From: Ligustrum vulgare
Lineage: Eukaryota; Streptophyta; Magnoliopsida; Lamiales; Oleaceae
Assembly: GCA_963555705.1 (NCBI GenBank)
Contig: OY743174.1
Location: 53,962,234-54,026,233, forward strand
DNA length: 64,000 nt
Direction: 5' to 3'
Made by a program: the position numbers and the translations under genes. Shown piece after piece: positions 36,555-45,800 of this stretch; position 1 is the first letter of the stretch; every line of letters starts with the position of its first letter. Below the pieces are notes generated by a model. It saw only the letters and a program-made list of their open reading frames with translations, did no database searches and had not been told where the DNA came from.

Positions 36555-37006
36555 TGTTAGAAAATTTATCACAGACAATTATTTATCTATGATCTAAAAT
36601 CATCATGCTGAATTATCAAGAATTAAATAACTGAAGCGGAAGCGTACCTTAATCAAATATGATTCACGATGAACGATTCTGTTGGTTGGATCTTCCAAAT
36701 CAATATGTAGTCTTTATTTTCTCTCTGATGAAAGTATGTCAAAAGAATGAATAGTACGTATGATTCAGGGACCATAACCGACTTTATATATTGAATTGCC
36801 GGTTAACCTAATTCGGCCCATCATGAATTAGGTAATAACCTGGTATCTACACATGAAAGCTCATACTTTAATTAGATGCATTAAAGCCCGATATATATAA
36901 AATCCTTATTAGATCACTTTAAATGGGCTTAACCAAATTTGATAGCCTTTTATTCAATACACAATAATTCACATATAAGCCCACACGATTGATTAAAATT
37001 CTTACA
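36555..37006 (-). repeat. 5' LTR of copia-2
   Basis: 452 bp with TGTTAG...CTTACA ends on the plus strand, followed by the TSD CATAT at 37007-37011. Confidence 0.92.
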
Positions 37007-37085
37007 CATATTCCTCTCAATTAAAACATCAAAAATGCACTTTGTTTCCCTCCAATCCCTGACATATTAATATCTCTTCCCCCCA

Positions 37086-37087
<2 letters not shown>

Positions 37088-37126
<39 letters not shown>
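37088..37126. repeat. (CT)n microsatellite upstream of the GRF ORF
   Basis: About 38 bp of CT, ending some 35 bp before the ORF start; probably in its 5' UTR. Confidence 0.95.
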
Positions 37127-37128
<2 letters not shown>

Positions 37129-37161
37129 ATAACTCTAAGAAAACTAGGAAAGAAGCCGGAG

Positions 37162-37458
37162 ATGAATGTATGCAGATGTGGTTATCCAGTACAGAGGAAG
37201 ACTTCATGGACGAACTTGAACCCAAGGAGAAGATTTCTCAGTTGCGCAAGTCGTCAAGATTTAGGTGGATGTAAATTCTTTGACTGGTTTGACCTGCCAA
37301 TGTGTGAAAGATCAAAGGAACTGATTCCTGGGTTTCTACGAGTTAGAAGGGAGGTGGAAGCTGAAATAATCTCCCTTCGTTCAGTAAGATCAAGTGTGTG
37401 GAAGACTTGGTTGTTCGGATTTGTATGTAGAGTTATTGTAAAACGGGTCTTTACCTAG
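37162..37458 (+). CDS. Small GRF-type zinc-finger protein with C-terminal membrane segment, carried by the MULE
   Basis: 98 residues. Residues 4-48 form a GRF zinc finger: CRCG at 4-7, TSWTNLNP, RRRF at 22-25 followed by C28, then GGCKFFDWFD at 35-44. The putative zinc ligands are C4/C6, C28 and C37. The usual Gly of the GRF triplet is Arg here. A short charged helix (RVRREVEAEI) follows, then a hydrophobic stretch WLFGFVCRVIV near the end, so the protein may be tail-anchored. Known small plant proteins (At4g04775-like) have the same order of zinc finger, helix and membrane segment; their function is not established. The ATG at 37162 is the first after a CT-rich leader. The gene lies between the MULE's two TIRs and is intact, which suggests recent activity or capture. 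No stop or frameshift is present. Confidence 0.75.
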   Translation: MNVCRCGYPVQRKTSWTNLNPRRRFLSCASRQDLGGCKFFDWFDLPMCERSKELIPGFLRVRREVEAEIISLRSVRSSVWKTWLFGFVCRVIVKRVFT

Positions 37459-37689
37459 ATCTAGTGAAGGAGTTAGTAGAAGTTAGATCTGGGTTGTTGG
37501 GATGTGATTATGTTTTAATTGGGTATCGTGTTTAGTGTGTTGGAGTCATATTGTAAGTTTCCTTGGAGTAATGAAAGTAGTCCTTTATTGAACTTCGTTT
37601 ATCTCTATATTTCTGTTTTACTCTATTGTATGCATTGGACGATTAGAGAGACATACGTTATTTTAAGTCCCCAGACATTTTGTTGATGG
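37459..37689 (+). other. 3' flank of the GRF ORF within the MULE
   Basis: T-rich, non-coding, probably 3' UTR. Nothing else seen. Confidence 0.4.
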
Positions 37690-37840
37690 TGTAGCAGTAG
37701 TCCCAAACCTTTTCCGTTTGTTGCAGTTGCAGCCCCAAACCTTTTACAGTTGTCGCATCTTTAGTCCCAAACCTTTTGCTTCACAGTCATCAGAAGTCCC
37801 AAACAAGTTGCTTCACGTGTGGTTATAAGTCCCAAAAAAA
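37690..37840. repeat. Array of (A)GTCCCAAACCTTTT units inside the MULE
   Basis: Four to five units of about 33 bp starting AGTCCCAAACCTTTT or GCCCCAAACCTTTT, followed by a TTGCAG-like segment. Related units occur in both TIRs (27790-27860 and 38400-38470). Confidence 0.75.
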
Positions 37841-38247
37841 GAAAGAAAAATGCACAACACTTTGTTACAAAATCTGGATAAATAAACTTCGAAAGCTACA
37901 CTTTTTCATTCCAAAACAAAATGTGATTTATACATACTATAACAGCAATTCAGTACAAAAAACAAAGAAGGGGAGAATTTCACAAGCCCAAGTGACGAAT
38001 AGGCTAGAGAACAACATATGGACTTGCAATATCGGTAAAGGAAAACACTTATCGTCCTCTACAAGTACAGAGAAAAAAAAATCAAAAAAAAAAAAAAACT
38101 GAAAATACTTACCAACACAGGTTCGGGAAGAGCGGCTCGAAGATGACATGCAATATTTTCTGAAACTTCCTCAGAATCATGGGCTTGGTCGAACTTCATT
38201 GAGGAAGATGGCTTTCGGTATTCAAAACAAGAATGAAGCAGTTAACT

Positions 38248-38479
38248 GGTACTTTTGATGTTTTAAGGGAGAGGAATATGTATTGACAATTATGCCCCTC
38301 TTAAAAATGGTCATCAAATCAGTTTTTTTTTTTCATTTTTGGGTCAATTGACAGAATCCGTGATTTTGTCCTTCCGCTGCGACTTTCATAAAGATTAGGT
38401 ACCGTGGCGGCACAAATTGAAGATTTGGGTAAAGTCTGCAAAAAAATAAAAGATTTGGGACAACAGCTGCAATTTTCCC
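38248..38479 (-). repeat. Right terminal inverted repeat of the MULE
   Basis: About 232 bp, reverse complement of the left TIR including the ~20 bp segment displaced to 37012-37031. Followed by the TSD TACATTTAA. Between the array and this TIR (37840-38248) lies unremarkable non-coding sequence. Confidence 0.85.
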
Positions 38480-38485
38480 TACATT

Positions 38486-38566
38486 TAATTAAGAATTAAA
38501 TTGGTACTAGAATATGTGTTGGGGGACCAGTTGTGCAATCTTCCCTAATAAAAATACATTTACTTA
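38486..38566 (+). repeat. Second copy of the 78-bp direct repeat flanking the MULE
   Basis: AAGAATTAAATTG.TACTAGA ... GACCAGT.GTGCAATCTTCCCT.ATAAAAATACATTTA matches 27694-27771 with about ten mismatches. The MULE sits exactly between the two copies. Confidence 0.8.
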
Positions 38567-39782
38567 ACTAAGCTTGTCTATATATATCTATATAAAAGCA
38601 GCTGAGTTTTTGCAGTTGAGTTTTGACGGGAAAACTTAGCTTTTATTGTGTTCATACTCCTAAATTCAGTTTTTATTGTGTTCACACTGCTATTTCCACT
38701 TAAGTATTTTTATAGAGAATTTTTTTTACTTATTTATATTTGGTTATTTGTGTTTAAACCTCTATTTTAATGTTTTGAATCTTACAAATAAGTATTTGTA
38801 TTCAGTTATACAAATCTATATCTATGTCTATATAATCTATAAAAACAGCTGAGTTTTGACTAGAAAACGCAAATTTTATTGTGTTCACACTTCAAAACTC
38901 AGCTTTTATTGTGTTAATACAGCTAATTTCACTTAAGTATTTTTATGGAGAATTTTTTTCACTTATTTATATTTGGTTATTTGTGTTTAAACCTCTCTTT
39001 TTAGAAAATTATTCTGATCTTCTAATGTTTTGAATCTTACAAATAAGTATTTGTATTCAGTCATACAAATTCAATGTAAAATTTTCAGTTCAAAACTATA
39101 TCGAAGTTGTATTACGCGTCTAATACTAAATACACCTTATTGTATAAAACTTTTATAAATAATCTTATTTTTTAGTTATTTAGTACATCTAAAAATTCGA
39201 GCTCCTTTGTATTGCGTTCTATTAAATTAATTAGTATTTTTATAGAAAGTTACATTTAATACGTAAATAATTTTTTATAATAATTGTGATATTTTATTGG
39301 TCTCAATCTTATGGATGAATAATTTCGTTCGGTCATACAAATCAAATGTCGAATTTTTATTTACATTTATATTTAATATTTAATCAAGTTGTATTAAATT
39401 TTGTTATAAATAATCATACTTTTAGGTTCTTTGTTACATATACAAAATAACATTCTTTTCTATATCAAATTATTTATCAAAATAATTTTTTACAATTACA
39501 TTTAATTATTATTTAATTTTTATTTCGAAAGTCTCATATTACATTTTTTAACATTAACGGTTAACAAATTTATTTATATTGTTTTGAAATTATAGTCATT
39601 AATAGTTTTTTGTCCTAACTGTTATGTCTAGATTTTGAAAAATAATTAACGATGACATGATATTAATTTTTATATTTTAATTCAATATTTATGATTCTTA
39701 AATTTCTACAATAATAAGTAAATTGTCTCCCAATTTATTTAACTAAAAACTGAGATGATCTATATTATTAATTTTTTCATCT

Positions 39783-41436
39783 ATTGTTTGATTGTTTAGA
39801 GTATATGGACATTGTAGTTCCTACATTTAAGTATTTATTTTGCAAGACAAATTTTTGGTGATGGAGAGAGTGGATAAGTGTTACGCAATCCAAAGTTCTC
39901 ATTTTGTTATGGGTGAACACGGTTTGGTTTGGGCGATTTGTAGTAATATTTCAAACCAAACCATATTTAAAGCGGTTTGGAATTTTTCCAAACCAAACCA
40001 AACCATTTCATTTTCTAAACAAAACCAAATCAAACAATTTTTTGCTGGTTGGTACAGTTTGAAACCATGGATTGCCAAGAATGAATTAGTATATTTCAAA
40101 GCGAGCTCAAAGACATATATTCGTCTAAAATTTCGAATTGAAACTAGCTCAATAATATTATTAAGTTTCTAATTGAGTGCTTTATTGTGTTTCAATTCAT
40201 GTTGACAAATAAACTAATTATATAGAAGCAAACTTTAGTTAGTTTTTATATTAAAAATTTTATTTTAAGAAAATATCTTGGATGATGATTATGAATTGCA
40301 GGAGCAAGAATTATTTCCAAATGGTTGTGAATTTGAACAAATTAATCACTGACTCCTTACTTTTGATTTGTTGACAATAAAAAGTGTTTTGCATTTTTTT
40401 TTAAAAATTGAACGTTTGTCTTTATTTTTATTTTAATTTTTTAAAATTTGGCGGGTCGGCTGTTTGAAATCGTAGTTTTGACAATTGAAATTTAAACCAA
40501 ATCGTTTAAGATGGTTTGAATTTTTTTCAAACCGAACCATTTGTTGTAGTTTAGTTCGATTGCCCAGTTTATTTGTTCACCGATACTTTGTTGTACGCAA
40601 GAAAAAGTGAAGATTCCTCTTATGGAAGAGCATCTTCTTATTTTGAAGGATTTGTTATATGACAGGAACGACAGGATTAAGAATTTCGTTGAGAACATTC
40701 GGACATATAATATGATGTTTTCATTCACTTCTATGGGGGAATAGATAATGGGCTAAATGATGGTAAATGGCCTCCCGTCTTCAGATTACACGGTCGAAAT
40801 TTCCATAAGATTGAGAGTCTATTTCCTGATGAATGTTCAGCTATTCAATTTGCGCACTTTACATTGTTGACAATGTGAATGAGGTTGAAAGCAGAAAAAT
40901 GGTCGTGGGATACGTATTATTTATTTATTACTTTTATATTTATATTGTTTACGGATAATTTTGTTGTGATAGTCTAAAAATTAATTTATGTTTTGTAATG
41001 TCCCTCGGTATGAGTGAATCATGTGATTCAATGTTGCATGATTGTATAGTTTCTGATTTGAAAGATATGCTAGACAAATATAACAAATTGTTAAGACAAT
41101 TTAGGTCGGTTTGAGAAAAGATGATCGAGGAAAACACTTCAAATGTAAGACTTATACTTATTAGTTGGTGGGCGACCAATGATAGCCAATATAATTTTCC
41201 TGTTGTCAATGAAATTGTCGAATTGATTGTCAGTGGGTTTTGATACACGACCTGGATACAGGGATATCATTAGTGGGCAATGTGGTGGACCGTTGCAGCG
41301 GATTAGTGAAGGACACAAGTTCTTTCTGAGAAATATTGATCATATACAGGGATTGTGCAATGGAACAATGTTGATTGTTAAAAAACTTGACGACCATGTT
41401 CTAGAAGGTCAAATTCTTTCTGGCATCAATGCATGA
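39783..41436 (+). pseudogene. Helitron Rep-helicase remnant in Helitron B, with internal deletion
   Basis: A fragment at 39795-39860 (cysteine-containing N-terminal text, as in Helitron C) precedes the MITE. After it come a helitron-like N domain frame (YNMMFSFTSMG near 40710), then AIQFAHF..HC-QCE, RLILIS and DLKDMLDKYNKLLRQFRS (41050-41105), then RDIISGQCGGPLQRISEGH. As in Helitron A the sequence passes directly to FLRNIDHIQGLCNGTMLIV, the helicase C-terminus. The HUH nuclease and helicase ATPase motifs are missing, and stops interrupt the frame. Confidence 0.78.
39909..40584. mobile_element. hAT-like MITE inside Helitron B
   Basis: Ends TATGGGTGAACA and TGTTCACCGATA are inverted repeats; flanks ATTTTGTT and ACTTTGTT are an 8-bp duplication with one mismatch. 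AAACCAAACC-type motifs occur near both ends on opposite strands. About 676 bp, non-coding. It belongs to the same type as 24836-26096. Confidence 0.65.
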
Positions 41437-41497
41437 CACAATTAAATTATCTTTATCCAGACGTTTTTTCTCGTGCATCGCACAGGTGATTCACTAG

Positions 41498-42808
41498 TAC
41501 ATATAAACAGTACTATCTCCAGCTCAGTATTTTTTAACATTTGTAGGCTTCAATTCAACCTGTAATACAACAAATGCAAAGATTAGATCGAATTAAAACC
41601 AAGAAAAATCAATTCAAATGAAAAAGGAAGAAACTAAGAGATTAAAATTGATTTCCCCCCTTTTTGTTTTGGCTCAGAAAATCGATCCACGACTACAAAT
41701 GCAACACCACTATTTGGAGATTTGTACAACCATAAAGGAAGTACGGGTAATCACAAAAATCGAAACCGTCACGAAGAAGGCAGTCCACGAAGGAGAAGAA
41801 TAGAACAGACAGTATCACAAAGAGCACAAGAACAGAGGTTAGATGCTTAGGAAAGAACCACGAAGGAAGCACTTGGAAATTCACATAGAAGGCACACAGA
41901 ATATATAGCTAAACTCGACTATTTATAGACTCAAGATCAAAGAGTCCACCCCTGGATGAAGCTTATCAGAATAGAGGAGATCAAGGGGAACCAGATGAAG
42001 CTTAGCAGAGAGATAAAAGGAACGGAACAAGCTTATCTATAAAAAGAAAAGATAAATAAAGATTTATCTTGATTTTAAAACCAACCGAGAATAACAAATA
42101 GATAATGATAGAGTTCATCCAATTTTATCTCTTTTTCAACATTATCTCCAAAGTGAGTATAACATCAATCTCAATTGGATTGACTCCCTCAAAAAATCGG
42201 ACCAAGTGAGCTAGATATGGACTTAACTGTTCTTCAATATTAACTTATAAAAGGCTGAAGTTAAAACGGACTCAATTTTTCAACATCGCTAAAGGAATTA
42301 ATTTGGTAACACATTTATCTAACAACATTATATTATTCTCTCACTCTAGTATATACGTGTATGTATAGAGAGAGAAAAAGGGTGCTAGAGAGTGTGTCTG
42401 TTCAAAATCCTCCTCCTTTAATGGCGTGAGACCGTACCAGACCAGAGAGAGTATGCTTGTGTATAATGTTCAGTGTGTGTATGTATGTATTCTATGCTTC
42501 ATCTTGGCATGCTTCACCAACTCTTGTTCTGTAGAAAACCCAAAACCCAAATGAACTAAAAGAGAAGGAAACATAATATTTTTAAAGAAAATGAAATTTC
42601 ACCATCAAAATCCCATTGCGTCTTTCCATTTTTATCATCTACACTTTTGGGATTCTTAGACCCAGATGAGAAAAAGCGGTAATCTCTCATTGATTTTTAT
42701 TGGGTTCTTTACTCTTGATCATTTCCTGTTGTTGGTGTTTTGATTCTTGTATTGTTTCGTTGTGAAATCTTGTGTTGTTATTTATTTGTGTTTTTTTTTT
42801 TTTTTTTA
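41498..42808 (+). other. Upstream region and 5' UTR of the Pumilio gene
   Basis: 41500-42300 has no recognised gene or repeat. A possible TATA box (TAGTATATACG near 42350) is followed by a GAGAGA-rich leader (42360-42400) of promoter-proximal plant type. GGTAATCTC near 42679 could be a 5' UTR intron donor; I could not fix its acceptor. Confidence 0.4.
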
Positions 42809-45800
42809 ATGTATGAGAGCGTGAAGATCAAGAAGAAAAGTGTAGAAAACATGAATGATGATGAACTTGAGATGTTACTGGGCGAGATCCCTCATGCAAC
42901 ATCATCATTGAATCTTCATCATACACATAGCAATGTCCATCATCATAGTCTTGTTGATAATACATCACATATGACACAGAAAATTAATGGTCATGGTATG
43001 TATGATGATGAGCTGTTGAGGCATAAATATGCATGTGTATCTTCCCCTGCCAGTGGGTTCTCTTTACAATCTGACGGCTCATCCTCAAGCTTGTTCTCTG
43101 GAGGGCGTTCATTCTCTGACAATGGATCACCAACTTCCACCCAATTCGGAGAACTGAAGCCCCACCTGGTTTCTGACTATGGTTTCTGGTTAGATTTCAA
43201 CAAGGCGAATGAAGTTAATACAGTTGAGGGACGGAGTTTGTCAAGCAATTTTAGTAAAATGTTTATTAGTAATGAACAGGAGGATATTTCAGCACCCCCA
43301 AATGGTTTTCAATTTCGTGATCAGTCTGTGGATGGGCCTATTCGAATGAATTGTGAGAATTTTTGGACATCTGATGACTATAGAAGAGGCTTTTCAAAAT
43401 GTAGAGGATTTAATTCCTCTGTTCCAAGAAGTCCTATGAATTTTGATGGTGAGATGAATTCTGCATTGTTGTCAATGCTGCCTGACTCTAAAATGCGCAA
43501 TAAATTTGGATACCGGTATTCCCCTGGTGCGTCTGAAGGATTGTTTGCTGGAACAGAGTGTGGGAATTCAGCTTCGACTCCTCAATTTTATAAAAATAAT
43601 GTGCTGGCTGGAAATTATTTTCCCATGGGGATTTCGGCATCAAAGCCATCTTTCAGTTTGAAAAGGCCTTCATATGATGATTCTTCATACTATGATTTGC
43701 AAAATAGGACGAATCTGATAAAAAACATAGATCCATTTCATTCACCCTACATGCTTCAATTGGCTCAGCTAATACCTCCATTTAATGCGGAAAATTTACT
43801 CCATTCTCAGCAACCCGTGCATAATGGAAAAAATAGATTACATTCTCGTGTTAGAGTGCCTCATGGAGGTGTTGAAGCTTTTTCCGGAGAGGACAGTTTG
43901 ATCCTTCAAGGGGACGGTTACAGAGGATGTGGACGTCCCAGGGTACAAAATGCTAAGGGTTTCATGCATGAGAGTGGCACCAGTAAGGCTCAAGAAATGG
44001 CAGGTCTTCAAGAAAGTGGCCGGACACATATCCCTTTCTCCTTGCCATCAAAGTGCAGCTCTCTGACAGAAGCTCAAGGATATATATATCACATAGCGAA
44101 GGATCAGCATGGTTGCCGATTTTTGCAACGGATGTTTGATGAAGGGACTCCTCGAGATGTGCAGATAATATTTAGAGAGATAATTGATCATGCAATTGAA
44201 CTTATCACAAATCCATTTGGGAACTACCTTATGCAAAAACTTTTGGATGTGTGCAATGAAGAACAGAGAATTCAGATTTTGCTTAGGGTGACTGAGGTGC
44301 CAGGGGAGCTTGTTAGGATCTCTCTTAATACACATGGGTAAGTCACCCACATTTTGCTTTGCTCTCATCATTCTTCATGTTGGTTAACCATTTTATTCTT
44401 TTTGTATCAGCACTCGAGTGGTCCAAAAGTTGATTGAGACTCTCAAAACAAGGCAGCAAATTTCGCTAGTTATTTCAGCCCTTGAGCCTGGCTTTCTTGC
44501 CCTCATTAAGGACCTAAATGGTAATCATGTTGTGCAGAGATGCTTGCAATGTTTTACCAATGAAGATAGTAAGGTATTTGCTTTAAAATTTCTTGAGCTC
44601 AAAAATATTTAGAGGCTTGCAATGATATATCACTCCATCTACCATTTTGTTGTCATATAGCCATGTCACTCAATTTCTGCTACATCTTGCATTATGATTA
44701 ATGTGTCGTTACATACAAAGAATGTATATGGTTGATATGGTTCGTCATACAGTCATTTGGTTAACCACTTGCTATACCTCTCCCATCTTCTTCACACACT
44801 ATAAGATTGACACAGCTTTGACAATTCCCTGGAATTTCTCAATTTAGAGGTACAATTATTTAAAAATAAAGCTTAGTTTGTTTTGAATGAAATACAGCCA
44901 GATGGTAAGTCTTCATCCTCAGCCCTCAAACCAAGATATGGATTTCATTTGTTTCGTGCTATCAAGCCATCAGAAACGAAATTCATCATTGGATGTGCAA
45001 CACCTAGAATTTTATCGTGCTCATTCTCCCAGATCCCAACAGAGATAATGTGTTAAGAATTGTTCTTCTTTCTCTGTCCAGTTTTTCTTTGCACATCTTC
45101 AATAACTAATTTAAAACTTGATGCCTTTCTCATCAGTTGTCTGATGCACTCTTATTTTAGAGTTCAACAGTGTAAATCTGTGAGGACGCATGCATCTAAA
45201 AGATTAAAAGTAACGTGATACTGTCAAAATCTAAGTACATAAATCAGTCCTCTCCTCAAAGGAAAAAAGAATAAGCAAGAAAGCATTACAGTTCCCTGAA
45301 TTATCATGCGATAAGATGAATCCAGTTGATGGACTTGTGGCGAGCTGTCCTTCGCAAGTGGTGCAAGTTAGAGTTTTATTCTTTGTCAGTATCCATTCAT
45401 TCCCCGAAACAACTTGCATTAGTATGTTGTTAAAGTACGCGTATCCAGGCGGCAACATCAATTTTCTTTATGGTCATGTCTTGTGAGTTCTGATACTGAA
45501 CTTCTTTATAAAATGAATTCAGTTCTGCCATGTGCTTAACTCAGTGCGAACATTAGGCTTGACAGCATCCTAGAGTTACGAATATATATCATCATTAAGT
45601 CTGGAGCATATTGATAAGTTTAGATGCTCATTTCAATTTTATATGATCCATGCAGTATAGGGAGTTTGAAACCCATCGCATCTGTAATATGCACGCTAAT
45701 AAATCTACTTACGACTTTCTATTATTTGCTTAGTTGTGAAATTTTGATGTTTGATGTTCTGGAAATTAATTCTGATGCTACGATTGTCAAGTACATAAAG

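Larger units (their letters stand above)
27987..37006 (-). mobile_element. Ty1/copia element on the minus strand (copia-2), decayed
   Basis: LTRs of 452 bp at 27987-28438 and 36555-37006 with exact 5-bp TSD CATAT (27982-27986 and 37007-37011). About 16 mismatches between the LTRs by eye (roughly 96.5 percent identity). Minus orientation is shown by the tRNA-Met type PBS (36540-36552) and the GTGGGAGAT polypurine tract (28439-28453). Gag, part of the post-integrase linker, reverse transcriptase and RNase H remnants are present; protease and most of integrase are deleted. A Helitron sits in the reverse transcriptase gene. Confidence 0.92.
27773..38479 (+). mobile_element. MULE-type transposon with long TIRs carrying a GRF zinc-finger ORF, split by a copia element
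   Basis: Left end GGGAAAATTGCAG at 27773; right end CTGCAATTTTCCC at 38479. An exact 9-bp duplication TACATTTAA flanks it (27764-27772 and 38480-38488). The terminal inverted repeats run about 230 bp: 27773-27986 plus about 20 bp after 37011 on the left, and 38248-38479 on the right. A 9-bp TSD with long TIRs is the Mutator signature. Removing the copia insertion leaves about 1.68 kb. No transposase remains. Its one convincing frame is the GRF zinc-finger ORF at 37162-37458. Confidence 0.85.
38587..41497 (+). mobile_element. Helitron B, non-autonomous
   Basis: Starts TCTATATAAAAGCAGCTGAG after an A; ends CTAG before a T (41498). The 3' hairpin CGTGCATCGCACAGG lies just inside the end. Its first ~235 bp are duplicated at about 38830-39070. 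The interior contains a Rep-helicase gene remnant split by a MITE (39909-40584). No intact transposase. Confidence 0.88.
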
